Source: Paenibacillus sp. Soil522
GTDB taxonomy: Bacteria; Bacillota; Bacilli; Paenibacillales; Paenibacillaceae
NCBI RefSeq assembly: GCF_001428245.1
Contig: NZ_LMRV01000037.1
Location: forward strand, 20,687-84,686
Direction of reading: 5' to 3'
DNA length: 64,000 nt
Shown: piece by piece, positions 55,059-63,990 of the stretch
Layout of the letters: each line of letters opens with the position of its first letter
Numbering within the stretch: the stretch's first letter is position 1
Notes under the pieces: model-generated
What the model was told of the DNA's origin: nothing
Database searches by the model: none
The model's input: the letters and a program-made list of their open reading frames with translations, nothing else
Position numbers and translations under genes: made by a program

Positions 55059-55240
55059 TTAATCCAACGATGGAATTTGAATGCCTTTTTCTTTGGCCTT
55101 TCGAACGGCCAGATCATAACCCGCATCAGCATGACGCACGACACCCATGCCTCCTAATCCAGCCGTCCATGCTGTCATCCTCTGTTCTGTAATTCGGTGC
55201 CCGGCAGGGCTTTAATAGACAAATGATTTGTTGTACTCAT
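55059..55240 (-). pseudogene. hutU: Urocanase gene with internal deletion
   Basis: The segment keeps both ends of hutU and lacks the roughly 500 codons between. At 55240 a good start remains (TGGAGG, then ATG) with [20 protein letters not shown], matching the urocanase N-terminus. In another frame [19 protein letters not shown] and [11 protein letters not shown], the conserved urocanase C-terminus, run to a TAA at 55059. The junction lies near 55180-55187 (CAGAGG). The frame change means no fused peptide is made. The intact RBS and upstream region suggest that the operon promoter is still present and still drives hutI. Confidence 0.82.
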
Positions 55241-55303
55241 AGTATATGCCTCCATAAAAATTCCAGATATTTTTTCCCAAGCTCCAGACTTTTTTATTAA
55301 AAT

Positions 55304-55346
55304 AAAAGCCGCTTATCACTCTTGGATACGAGTGACAGCGGCTTTA
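55304..55346 (-). terminator. Terminator after MFS gene
   Basis: AAAGCCGCT and AGCGGCTTT with inner ATCACTC/GAGTGA form a stem; on the minus strand TTTTATTTT follows. It separates the MFS gene from the hut unit. Confidence 0.85.
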
Positions 55347-55362
55347 TGAATGTGAAATAATT

Positions 55363-56837
55363 TTATGCTGTTTCCTTCAGCTTCTTAGCCTTCAAGCCTT
55401 CCGTCCGCTTCGCCTTTCCTACGAATAAGCTGAGCGGCAGCGCGACGGCCGCAACCAGCGTAGCAATGACATACACATCATTTACGCTCATCGTGAACGA
55501 CATCATCTCAATGTGAAGCTTGTCGACATCGCCTGCATTCATGTAACCGGCAGCATGCGTAACCGATCTGGAAGCGAGCATGGTCGTAAAAATCGCAATG
55601 GCGAACGAACCGAAAACGTTCCGCGTCCAGTTCGTTATCGCAGAGGCATGACCCGACAGCTCAGCTGGAATTTGCTCCATCGCCGCGTTGCTTGTCGGCA
55701 TAACGACGAACGCGATTCCGATATTGCGTACGATCATCCACCAAATAACGTAAGTATGTGAGACATCGATACTTAACCAGCTTAACGCCAGCGTTCCTAT
55801 CGTCAGCAGCAAAATGCCGCCCGACATCAGCCAGCGTGGTCCGATAATGCCGTACAGCTTTCCGACAACGGGCATTAGCAAAGCCATCGCCAGGGAAGCC
55901 GGAAGCAGAATCATGCCCGTATCCATCGCGGAAACATGCTGAATTCTTTGTAGAAATACCGGTGTCAGCAGAGTGCCTGAATACAAGCTGATCGTAATGA
56001 TGTTTGATATAATCGCATTTAAGGTAAACCGCCCGTTTTTGAATACCCGAATATCGAGCAATGGCGTTTCCGTCGTTAGCTCCCGCCATATGAACAGAAG
56101 CAGGGTAACCGCCCCAAGCACGAACAGGGATACGATCTTCCACGATCCCCAGCCCCAGTTATGGCCTTGCCCCAGCGCAAGCAGCAAGGACGAGCTGCTC
56201 ACAATAACCGTCAGAAAGCCAAGTCCGTCGAAGCTCTTCGGAACATTCATCCGGTAATAAGGAATATAAGCGTACACGAACAAGATTGCGATCATCCCAA
56301 TCGGAATATTCATAAGGAACAGCCAATGCCAATTCAGATTTTCCAGCACCCAGCCGCTGATGGTAGGTCCGAAGGCTGGCGCCAGCATGGCGGACAAGCC
56401 CCAGAACGCGACCGCCATCGCTTGTCTTTCTCTTGGAATAATTTGATAAATGATAGACATCGTGGCCGGAATGATCAAGCCGCTGAATGCTCCCTGCAGC
56501 ACACGAAAAACAATTAATGAGCCTTCGCTCCAGGCAGTCGCGCACAAAACCGACGTCAATTGAATCCGATTAACGAGAAGAGATACAGACGTCTAAAGCT
56601 GAATCTCTCGCCTAAATAACCGGCAATCGGCGCTGTCGTTCCCATTGCTAGCATAAAGCCGGTTAACGTCCACTGCACGGAACCAAGCGTCGTCCCAAAA
56701 TGATCCTTTAAAATTTCAAGCGCCAAGTTGATCGAAGCCGATGCCAGCACGCATAAAAATGATCCGATAAAGATTGCAGCCATTATAGGCCAAAAACGGA
56801 CCTTCTGAAGTTCAGCCTGATTCATGTATTGTCCCAC
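55363..56837 (-). pseudogene. DHA2-type multidrug exporter gene (EmrB/QacA family) with frameshift
   Basis: A gene for about 490 residues and 13-14 helices, split in two frames. Start ATG 56837 opens MGQYMNQAELQKVRFWPIM and runs through helix 2 and the motif GYLGERFSFRRLYLF to GF-N-stop at 56556. The second frame picks up at once with LTSVLCATAW and continues intact to 55363 (motif GLIIPATMSIIYQIIPRER; GFGPTISGWV-like antiporter segment AFGPTISGWVLEN). One missing base near 56557 (GGATTCAATTGACG) explains the break. It may be a true inactivation, a phase-variable state or an assembly error. A palindromic operator lies upstream. No regulator gene is adjacent. Confidence 0.85.
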
Positions 56838-56857
56838 GCCCTTTATAAATACTTTAT

Positions 56858-56880
56858 AACTTAACTATTATAGTTTAGTT
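56858..56880. promoter_or_regulatory. Palindromic operator before MFS gene
   Basis: AACTTAACTA-TTA-TAGTTTAGTT is a 10-3-10 inverted repeat with a single mismatch, 21 bases upstream of the start. It has the size and AT-richness of MarR- or TetR-type operators. Confidence 0.55.
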
Positions 56881-56946
56881 CTAAAGCAATTACAATGAAA
56901 ACACTTTTTTGTCGTTTCGGGTGAAATATTTGATGCCCTTAAGCTC

Positions 56947-56995
56947 AAAAATGAACAAAGCCCCGTACAAGGAGCTCCGAGGCTTTGTTCATTTT
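56947..56995 (-). terminator. Terminator after arabinan operon
   Basis: AAAATGAACAAAGCC and GGCTTTGTTCATTTT form a perfect 15-bp stem; on the minus strand it ends in TTTTTG. It lies 34 bases past the GH43 lipoprotein gene. Confidence 0.88.
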
Positions 56996-57028
56996 AATCG
57001 ACATTGACCCACTTACATACAAATCGCT

Positions 57029-58474
57029 TTATTTCTTCGTTCCGATCGAAATTTGTTTGCCCCAAACCGCGGCGCCCTGCTCGTTCATGCCTGTGAAGAC
57101 GAGGGTCGTCTTATTAAGCTCCCAGTCCCATGCAGGCAGCAATAACGCCGTTTCCGTGGCAATAATCTCGCCCTCGGCATCATGCCAATACAGGGTTATC
57201 GTATGGTCGCCGTCAAATTTCCAATAATCCTTTTCCGCGCCATCGCCAATCTTTCCATTCTTAAGCAGCGTTATCGTCTCCGAATCAGCTTGGCCATCGA
57301 TCAGCTTCTCGTGAACGACTTCTTCCCACACGCCTGGGATACTGCTCTCCGGTATGTTCTGCACCGTTTCTCCCGCATATCTTTCCGGGGATACAACCGG
57401 CCAGCCATCCGCTGTCCAAAGCATCTTTCTAACATGAAGGTACATCCAATTGGAATCCTGCTCAGGTCTGGCATGATGGACCAGGTAATACTCGCTGCCG
57501 TCCTGCAGTACGGAATTGTGACCGGGAGCGGTCCAGCCCTCTCCCTCCGCAAAACGGTATCCGCCGATCAGCTTGTTTCCAATCTCGAATTGCGCTTCGT
57601 ATTGATCATCAAGCATATCGCGGCCGTTTGCGTCTAAGTACGGTCCCGTTACCTTATCCGAGCGCCCGACCCGCACATTATAGTCTGAGGATAGGGAATC
57701 ATAGGAAACGAACAAATAATATTTCTTATTCTCCGGATTGTAAATGACATAGGGTCCTTCAACCGCACCTTGCTCCATCGGCTGGCTTCGCTTTGCGATT
57801 TTGATGCCATAACCAGGTTCTGCAAGCTTGCCCGTATTCTCATCTAGAGGCGATACATAAATCCCCCCGAAAAAAGAACCGAACACAAACCATGGCTTCC
57901 CTTCCGCATCCGTAACGATGTTCGGATCGATCGCATTGGGCTCATCCTTTCCTGATGTCTTAACAACCTCGCCCTGATCGGTCCAAGGACCTTCAGGAGA
58001 CGCGCTGGTCGCTACGCCAATAAAGGATGTATTCGAGCCAAAGGTAGATGCCGAATAGTACAAATAGTAGGTATCTCCGAGCTTCTCGACTTCCGGGGCC
58101 CATAGATTGGTTGCCCCTGTCCATTGCTGCGCCTCCGCAGGCACCCCGTCAAACGCATATCCTACCCACTCCCAGCTGATCAGATCCTTCGATTTGCGCA
58201 CCATGATGCCTGACGTGGCTGCTCCTCCGACCTTCACATCCGTGGAATAGATATAATAAGTATCGCCGTCTTTCAAAAGGGCTGGATCATGCACGTTGCT
58301 TATGTTCCAGCCCTTCTCGTTATGAATATTAGCCGTATCGTACATCGGATAGTCAGGCGGAGCTGACGGATACTCAACTGCTGCTTCCTGCTGCTTCGAG
58401 CAGCCGGCCAGCAGCACGGCAGCAATTAGGCTTACCGCCGCAAAATTCTGTAAGCGTGCTCTAGTTGATCTCAT
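57029..58474 (-). CDS. Extracellular GH43 arabinanase-like lipoprotein
   Basis: A lipoprotein of about 481 residues. Signal peptide with lipobox LLAGC, then a five-bladed propeller of GH43: ISNVHDPALLKDGDTYYIYS (catalytic base Asp), LWAPEVEKLGDTYYLYYS, EPNAIDPNIV and QGAVEGPYVIYNPENKKYY (acid Glu), then a C-terminal beta domain after about residue 370. The pattern matches endo-1,5-alpha-L-arabinanases. ATG 58474 with GAGAGGG upstream is chosen; the longer frame overlaps the permease gene. It is the last gene of the operon and would cut arabinan at the cell surface for import. Confidence 0.88.
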   Translation of the reverse strand: MRSTRARLQNFAAVSLIAAVLLAGCSKQQEAAVEYPSAPPDYPMYDTANIHNEKGWNISNVHDPALLKDGDTYYIYSTDVKVGGAATSGIMVRKSKDLISWEWVGYAFDGVPAEAQQWTGATNLWAPEVEKLGDTYYLYYSASTFGSNTSFIGVATSASPEGPWTDQGEVVKTSGKDEPNAIDPNIVTDAEGKPWFVFGSFFGGIYVSPLDENTGKLAEPGYGIKIAKRSQPMEQGAVEGPYVIYNPENKKYYLFVSYDSLSSDYNVRVGRSDKVTGPYLDANGRDMLDDQYEAQFEIGNKLIGGYRFAEGEGWTAPGHNSVLQDGSEYYLVHHARPEQDSNWMYLHVRKMLWTADGWPVVSPERYAGETVQNIPESSIPGVWEEVVHEKLIDGQADSETITLLKNGKIGDGAEKDYWKFDGDHTITLYWHDAEGEIIATETALLLPAWDWELNKTTLVFTGMNEQGAAVWGKQISIGTKK

Positions 58475-58493
58475 ATGCGCACGGCCCTCTCTG

Positions 58494-59336
58494 CTAGCCT
58501 TTAACGCCTGAAATAGCGACAGACTCGATAATTTGTTTTTGGAATACAAGGAAGATAATGAGCATTGGCAGCAAAGCAACGAAGGATGCAGCCATAATTA
58601 ACGGATAATCCGTTTGAATCGCATAGGTCGCATTAAAGTTCGCGATAACGAGCTGAAGCGTTTGCTTCTCCGGCGAATTCAAATAAATGATCGGCGCCAA
58701 ATAATCGTTCCAGATTGCCATGAACCACAGAATAACCTGCGCGGCTACCGCCGGGCGAATTAACGGAAACACAATTTTCGAGAAAATGCCAAAGTATGAA
58801 GCTCCGTCGATCTTCGCCGCTTCTATAATAGCGCCAGGCACGCTGGTCAAATATTGACGCAGGAAGAAGATCATCATAATGTTTCCGAACAAGCCCGGTA
58901 CAATAAGCGGCTTCAGCGTATCTACCCAACCAAACTCGGAGAACATGATGAATTGCGGGATCATGATAGCCGGGTATGGAATCATCAATGATGACAGCAA
59001 TAGCATGAAAATTTTGTTTTTATGCGAGAAACGCAGCTTCGCGAATGCGAAGGCAGCTAAGCTCGAGGTGAACGTCCCTATGATCGTGACGCATACCGTA
59101 ATCAGCAAGCTGTTCTGAATACCGCTGAGCAGCGGCCCTTTTTCCCAAATTTCCACGTATTTGATAAAATCGAACTTCTCCGGTATCCAAACGGGCGGCA
59201 AGGCGAATACTTCCGTCTTCGTCTTAAATGAAGTCGATACCGTCCATGCAAGCGGAGCAATCATAAATACAGCGCCTATGCTGATGAGAATAAAAATGAT
59301 TATATCTGTCAATTTAATTTTTTTGGCCGATAGCAT
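58494..59336 (-). CDS. Arabino-oligosaccharide ABC permease, MalG/AraQ type
   Basis: A 280-residue, six-helix permease. The EAA loop is IEAAKIDGASYFGIFSKIVF, and the C-terminus IIESVAISGVKG is typical for the group. RBS GGAGTGA lies before ATG. It follows the MalF-type permease gene by 31 bases. The substrate is inferred from the flanking GH43 genes; AraPQ-like transport of alpha-1,5-arabino-oligosaccharides fits. Confidence 0.92.
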   Translation of the reverse strand: MLSAKKIKLTDIIIFILISIGAVFMIAPLAWTVSTSFKTKTEVFALPPVWIPEKFDFIKYVEIWEKGPLLSGIQNSLLITVCVTIIGTFTSSLAAFAFAKLRFSHKNKIFMLLLSSLMIPYPAIMIPQFIMFSEFGWVDTLKPLIVPGLFGNIMMIFFLRQYLTSVPGAIIEAAKIDGASYFGIFSKIVFPLIRPAVAAQVILWFMAIWNDYLAPIIYLNSPEKQTLQLVIANFNATYAIQTDYPLIMAASFVALLPMLIIFLVFQKQIIESVAISGVKG

Positions 59337-59367
59337 AATTCAGGGTCACTCCTTTCCTCTGATGTCG

Positions 59368-60258
59368 TTATTCCAAGTCCTTCGACGATCTTTCATTCAT
59401 CTTGAATTGAACAAGCGTCACTGTGAAGATAAATATGCCAAGCAGCATCGCCATGGCGGAGGCATAGCCCATTTGCAGGTTGCCGAACGCCTTCTGCCAA
59501 ACATAGAATACGACCGAGGCAGAGCTGTATTCCGGACCGCCCGTTGATGTCATAATGTTAATTTCCGTGAAAATTTGCGCGCCGCCGATCACTTTCGTTA
59601 CAACAATGAAGAAGGTAACCGGTTTTACCATAGGGAACGTAATGTGCTTGAAGATTTGAAGGCCATTTGCCCCGTCAAGCTGAGCGGCTTCATAATAGTC
59701 TTTAGGTACGCTTTGCAGCGCTGCCAAATAAAGCAGCATTGAATAACCGAGATTTTTCCATACCATCATAATAATAAGTGCCGGTTTCACCGTATATTTA
59801 TCAGTCAACCAGTTGGGACCCTCAATACCGAATAGAGCAAGAAACTGATTAACCAAACCATAGTCGCCGTTATAAGCCCATTGCCACAAAATTGAAATCG
59901 CCGCGAGCGAGGATATGACCGGGACGTAATATACGACACGAAAAGTTGTCGTACCGAACATTTTCCGGTTAAGCCCAAGGGCAAGCAGCAAAGCTAATAC
60001 TATTTCTATTGGTATACCGATCATCATGAACAATGTGTTGAAGCTGGCCTTATGGAATTGCTCATCCATAAATAATTCTTTAAAGTTGGCAAATCCGATA
60101 AAATCCATCCGTCCTAAGCCATCCCAGTCGGTAAATGAACCGTACAGCGAATATAAAAGCGGATACAAAGTAAACAAGAGAAATCCAAGAACGGGAGCAA
60201 GTACAAATAAATACCCGTAGTAGCTTTCTTTGCGATAGAGATTCGACTTGGTTTTCAT
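59368..60258 (-). CDS. Arabino-oligosaccharide ABC permease, MalF/AraP type
   Basis: A permease of about 296 residues with six helices (LFVLAPVLGFLLFTLYPLL first) and EAA loop YEAAQLDGANGLQIFKHITF. ATG 60258 follows AGGGGTGG; the longer frame to 60321 reads into the untranslated gap. It pairs with the MalG-type permease and the binding protein at 60352-61710. No ATPase gene is present. Confidence 0.9.
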   Translation of the reverse strand: MKTKSNLYRKESYYGYLFVLAPVLGFLLFTLYPLLYSLYGSFTDWDGLGRMDFIGFANFKELFMDEQFHKASFNTLFMMIGIPIEIVLALLLALGLNRKMFGTTTFRVVYYVPVISSLAAISILWQWAYNGDYGLVNQFLALFGIEGPNWLTDKYTVKPALIIMMVWKNLGYSMLLYLAALQSVPKDYYEAAQLDGANGLQIFKHITFPMVKPVTFFIVVTKVIGGAQIFTEINIMTSTGGPEYSSASVVFYVWQKAFGNLQMGYASAMAMLLGIFIFTVTLVQFKMNERSSKDLE

Positions 60259-60351
60259 CTTCCACCCCTGATTCACCCGGCAGAAGAGTGATGCTAGTTC
60301 AATGGAAAGAACTAACATCACCGCTTGCGGGTTAAAAATGATAAGCTTTTA

Positions 60352-61710
60352 TTATTTCTTAGATTTTGCTTCTTGTTCAATCGCTTTATCAAGCAAGCTT
60401 TGCATTTTTGGTTGTTGCGATTTCACATAGTCTGCAGCCGTAACCTTGCCGTCAAGCACGGGTTGAACATCCGTGAAGAACAATTGGTACCATTCTGCAT
60501 TGTAAGTCAATGTGTTAGGCATTGGTTTACCGTAGTCTTGAACGATATCAAGGAATTCTTTCTTGTTAGCCGGTTTCGTTTCCGAGTTAGCAGCCCAAGT
60601 TTCAGCCATGTCAATCAGGTTAGGAATTTGAACCCTAGCATCTACCAGCTGTTGCTGACCTTCAGGCGAGGCCGTCAAGTACGTAACAAGCTTAGCAGCC
60701 AGCTCAGGGCTCTTCGAGTTATTGGATACGCCGATACCGAGCGATCCTACGAAGGTTGCCGATTTACCGGTGGAGCCTGCAGGGTAAGGAATAAGATCAT
60801 AATCGAATGGCAATGTTTCATAAGTCGCCAGATCCCAAGGACCTACAGGGAAGAACGCCAGCTCACCTTTCATCCAACGCTGGTAAGTATCCAGTGTTGC
60901 TGCATCTTCAATAGAAGGAGTAATTTTGTAAACATTTTGCATGTCAGCGAAGTACTGCAGCGCTTCCGCAAATTTAGGATCGTCGATCGTTACTTTCGTT
61001 TTCGTCTCATCGAGCCAGTCAGCGCCGTTGCCCCATACGAAAGCTTGCAAAGCCCAGTTTACGTTAAAGCCTGTGCCGTATTGGTCAATTTTACCGTCGC
61101 CGTTGTTATCCTTTGTAAGCTGTTGGTTTACTTTAATGAATTCGTCCCACGTGTAAGGCTTGTCTTTATCCGGCAATGGAATGCCAGCAGCTTCAAACAT
61201 TGTTTTGTTGTAGCCAAGCGCGAAAGGACCAACGTCCTTCGGCAAGCCGTAAATACTGCCTTGTCCTACTGTTTCACCGTCATAGCGGTAAATATCTACG
61301 CCGTATTTCCAAATGTTATCGAATTTCACGTCAGATACGTATTCCGTAATATCTTTAAGCACGCCGCCGTTTGCATACGCTCTCAAATCGCCCGGGTCAA
61401 AGTAGAATACGTCCGGAACGCTTTTGCCTGTAATGGCAGCTTTCAATTTCGTTGCATATTGATCGCCAGTTGTCGTAATGATTTTAACTTTAACGCCGGG
61501 GTTGTCCGATTCGAATTTCTTCACTGTTGCTTCATAAGCTTTTTGCTCTTCAGGACCGCCTCTAAACATAAACGAAATTTGTTTCGATTCTGTTTTCTCG
61601 CCTGTGCCGCCGGTATTTTCTGCATTGTCTTTACCACCGCATGCTGATAGTACTACGACCAACGACATCATGACTGCAAACACTGAAAGTAAACCTTTTT
61701 TCTTTACCAT
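60352..61710 (-). CDS. Arabino-oligosaccharide-binding lipoprotein
   Basis: A 452-residue type I solute-binding lipoprotein. Signal peptide with lipobox VLSAC, followed by [13 protein letters not shown] linker and the fold [35 protein letters not shown] and [28 protein letters not shown] precedes ATG. It heads the transport part of the operon. A canonical promoter with a cre-like site in its spacer lies about 105-130 bases upstream, so this unit can be transcribed separately from the GH43 gene before it. Confidence 0.92.
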   Translation of the reverse strand: MVKKKGLLSVFAVMMSLVVVLSACGGKDNAENTGGTGEKTESKQISFMFRGGPEEQKAYEATVKKFESDNPGVKVKIITTTGDQYATKLKAAITGKSVPDVFYFDPGDLRAYANGGVLKDITEYVSDVKFDNIWKYGVDIYRYDGETVGQGSIYGLPKDVGPFALGYNKTMFEAAGIPLPDKDKPYTWDEFIKVNQQLTKDNNGDGKIDQYGTGFNVNWALQAFVWGNGADWLDETKTKVTIDDPKFAEALQYFADMQNVYKITPSIEDAATLDTYQRWMKGELAFFPVGPWDLATYETLPFDYDLIPYPAGSTGKSATFVGSLGIGVSNNSKSPELAAKLVTYLTASPEGQQQLVDARVQIPNLIDMAETWAANSETKPANKKEFLDIVQDYGKPMPNTLTYNAEWYQLFFTDVQPVLDGKVTAADYVKSQQPKMQSLLDKAIEQEAKSKK

Positions 61711-61813
61711 CTAAACCCCTCCTAAATGTATTACGTTCACAAACAGTCATTAATTAGTACCAAATACTTCAAGTGAACATATTTGTTAAATAATTAATAC
61801 TTTTGTTAAACTT

Positions 61814-61842
61814 ATAATAATGCAAAGCGCTTTCATTGTCAA
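61814..61842 (-). promoter_or_regulatory. Sigma-A promoter of arabinoside transport genes
   Basis: On the minus strand TTGACA (61842-61837), 17-base spacer and TATTAT (61819-61814). The spacer is filled by the cre-like site. Confidence 0.75.
61822..61835 (-). promoter_or_regulatory. cre-like site inside promoter spacer
   Basis: TGAAAGCGCTTTGC on the minus strand shares 12 of 14 positions with the CcpA consensus and contains the core AAAGCGCTTT. Binding here would exclude RNA polymerase. Confidence 0.65.
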
Positions 61843-61987
61843 TACATGTCGACTTTTATACTGAAACATGTCGTATATAGCCTTTTCTATCATAAAAACT
61901 GCCGTTTTCGGCTTTTCCAGTTCATATGAAGTATTATCCATCACAAAAGAATGATGTTATTAATAAATAAACAAATTACCAGCCAGT

Positions 61988-62974
61988 CTATTCGGCCGTT
62001 ACTTTACCATCCGCAACCGGAATGCCAAAATTCGGAGTTCCATCCGGGTTCCAGCCAAATACTTGAGCACGGGTGTGGCGATTTGGATCATACAGCGGAT
62101 CACCCACAATTTCTTTGTAGTTCCGGGCATGATAAACCACAATGTCTTGCTCGCCGTCCGGGCTCACCGTAAAGCTGTTATGGCCCGGACCGTATTGTCC
62201 GGTTGTTTCATTCGTTTGGAACACGGGCTCCGCCGTTTTAGTCCAGGAGGCTGGATTAAGCAAATCGCTCGTATCCGGTGCCGAGAGCAGGCCCATACAG
62301 TAATTAAAATCAGTAGCGCTAGCAGAAAAGCTGATAAAGATTTTACCATTACGCTTTAATACCGCCGCGCCTTCATTGACAAGGAATCCTATTTTTTCCC
62401 AATCATATTCCGGAGTCGCAATCATAACCTGCTTGCCGCTAATCGTCCAAGGGTTGACCATAGGAGCAATATACAAATTAGAATTTCCGGCAATCGCCGG
62501 ATCCTGCTGAGCCCATACCAGATATTGAACCCCATTATGCTCGAATGTCGTAGCATCAAGGGCGAACGATTCCCAATTAGCTTTAATTTGCCCTTTTTCT
62601 GTCCAATTACCCTCAAGCGGATTAGCAGATTCGTTCTCGATAACAAACATGCGATGATCGAATAATCCTTCCACCGTTTCCGTAGTTCTTGCTGCTGCAA
62701 AATAGATATACCATTTACCCGCGATAAAATGGATTTCCGGCGCCCAAATGTTTGCGCTCATCGGGCCTGTGTCATATTTTCTCCATACGACTACGGGCTC
62801 CGCCGATCCAAGCTCTTGAATACTTTTCGCTCTTCTTACTTCAATACGATCATACTCAGGCACGGAAGCTGTAAAATAATAGTATCCATCCGTATGCTTG
62901 CATACCCATGGATCGGCCCGTTGTGGAATTACTGGATTGGTAAACTGCTGCGTTGCTGCCGCTTTGCTTAACAT
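61988..62974 (-). CDS. Cytosolic GH43 alpha-L-arabinofuranosidase-like enzyme
   Basis: A 328-residue GH43 enzyme without signal peptide. Motifs: NPVIPQRADPWVCKHTDGYY (catalytic base Asp), NIWAPEIHFIAGKWYIYFA, ALDATTFEHNGVQY (pKa-modulating Asp) and NEGAAVLKRNGKIFI (acid Glu). It probably releases arabinose from imported arabino-oligosaccharides, matching AbfA-like roles. AAAAGGGG lies nine bases before ATG. Its start follows directly on the truncated GH43 copy, sharing seven bases with that frame. Confidence 0.88.
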   Translation of the reverse strand: MLSKAAATQQFTNPVIPQRADPWVCKHTDGYYYFTASVPEYDRIEVRRAKSIQELGSAEPVVVWRKYDTGPMSANIWAPEIHFIAGKWYIYFAAARTTETVEGLFDHRMFVIENESANPLEGNWTEKGQIKANWESFALDATTFEHNGVQYLVWAQQDPAIAGNSNLYIAPMVNPWTISGKQVMIATPEYDWEKIGFLVNEGAAVLKRNGKIFISFSASATDFNYCMGLLSAPDTSDLLNPASWTKTAEPVFQTNETTGQYGPGHNSFTVSPDGEQDIVVYHARNYKEIVGDPLYDPNRHTRAQVFGWNPDGTPNFGIPVADGKVTAE

Positions 62975-63303
62975 GTTATCAAAACCCCTTTTTTTGTTAT
63001 CTGGCTATCATAATACTGCCAAAGCCCATCTGCCCCGGTCCATGCCTTTGCTTGTTCGGGCATGCCGTCAAAAGCATGTCCAACCCACTCCCAATCAACG
63101 AGATCTTTTGATCGCCTTACTTGTACGCCCCCGCGAAAAGGCGGCTTATCCTCTTCCCGATACATAGCATCAGTAGAAAACGTGTAATAGCTGCCTTTAT
63201 CCTTGAATATGCCCGGATCATGCGTATTCAACGTTTTCCAAGCTGTTTCATCCGCAAAGGTACTCGGATCAAACAGCAGCTGTTCATGGGTATTTCGGAT
63301 CAT
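62968..63303 (-). pseudogene. Truncated GH43 gene (5' part only)
   Basis: The first 94 or so codons encode a GH43 N-terminus: TLNTHDPGIFKDKGSYYTFS (base Asp), GVQVRRSKDLVDWEWVGHAF and AKAWTGADGLW. After GADGLW, where APE or APD is expected, the frame runs into the RBS region of the next gene and stops. The remaining 200 or more codons are deleted. The promoter at 63394-63423 is intact and now probably drives the following GH43 gene. Confidence 0.8.
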
Positions 63304-63393
63304 TCATTTCATTGCCTCCACGAATACAAAATAGCTTTTAAGCAAAATCACTTAAATGTTTATATATTTATTTATTAATTCATGTTAAAGTGA

Positions 63394-63423
63394 ATTTTAT
63401 CAACTGATTGCTGTTGCTGTCAA
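63394..63423 (-). promoter_or_regulatory. Sigma-A promoter of GH43 remnant / arabinan operon
   Basis: On the minus strand TTGACA (63423-63418), an 18-base spacer and TAAAAT (63399-63394), about 90 bases before the GH43 remnant start. Confidence 0.7.
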
Positions 63424-63588
63424 TCGGTAAATTTATTAACTGTTTTATTAATGTTTTGTCGTAGGCATTTCAAATGTGGTTTCGGATGGGAGCGGTTGTC
63501 ATTCGGAAAGAGGTGAAAATCGAGGAGCTTATCCATAATCGTCGATAAATTCAAGCTCTAGAAGCCTGAATGTGCAGCTGAAAGCATT

Positions 63589-63636
63589 AGAGGGCTGCCC
63601 CGTTATCCATTTTACCGGATAATAGGGCAGCCCTCT
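63589..63636. terminator. Strong bidirectional hairpin
   Basis: AGAGGGCTGCCC and GGGCAGCCCTCT pair perfectly, with an inner TTATCC/GGATAA stem. Short T or A tracts flank both sides. It isolates the tRNA/rRNA unit from the arabinan operon. Confidence 0.75.
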
Positions 63637-63738
63637 TTAATGAACAGCTGTTTGTATGTTGAATATGGAATCATTCGCGTTTGAATGATCTAATACAGCG
63701 ATTTTCTCAGGCCATGTTCCTCCTGAAAATAAAAAAAA

Positions 63739-63759
63739 CATTGTTCACAAGGAACAATG
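63739..63759 (-). terminator. Terminator after tRNA-Val
   Basis: CATTGTTC and GAACAATG form an 8-bp stem; on the minus strand it is followed by eight T. It lies 18 bases past the tRNA 3' end. Confidence 0.88.
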
Positions 63760-63776
63760 GCTTCTGAAGAAGGTTA

Positions 63777-63852
63777 TGGTGGAGGCTGACGGGATCGAAC
63801 CGCCGACCCTCTGCTTGTAAGGCAGATGCTCTCCCAGCTGAGCTAAGCCTCC
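63777..63852 (-). tRNA. tRNA-Val (anticodon UAC)
   Basis: The 76-base gene on the minus strand has acceptor GGAGGCT paired with AGCCTCC, an encoded CCA, D-arm AGCTCAGCTGGGAGAGC, T-loop GGTTCGATCC and anticodon loop CTTACAA giving UAC for valine. Confidence 0.95.
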
Positions 63853-63990
63853 GTCTGAACAATAAAACCCACCGGATGCGGGGGTGTTCCTTGACGTGTT
63901 TACGCCCTGAAAACTGGATACGAAAGTTAGGTTTGCTGAAACCTTTTTAGCTGCTGTCTGCCGGATGTATGGGTCCTGGCAAACGTTTTA

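Larger units (their letters stand above)
63304..63776. other. Intergenic region before arabinan genes
   Basis: No gene is seen. It contains the promoter at 63394-63423, the strong hairpin at 63589-63636 and the tRNA terminator at 63739-63759. Confidence 0.6.

Noticed and set aside
60325..61647. 440-codon plus-strand frame opposite the arabinoside-binding protein
   Set aside because: The minus strand has a lipobox, RBS and SBP fold; the plus frame is Cys/Phe-rich antisense.
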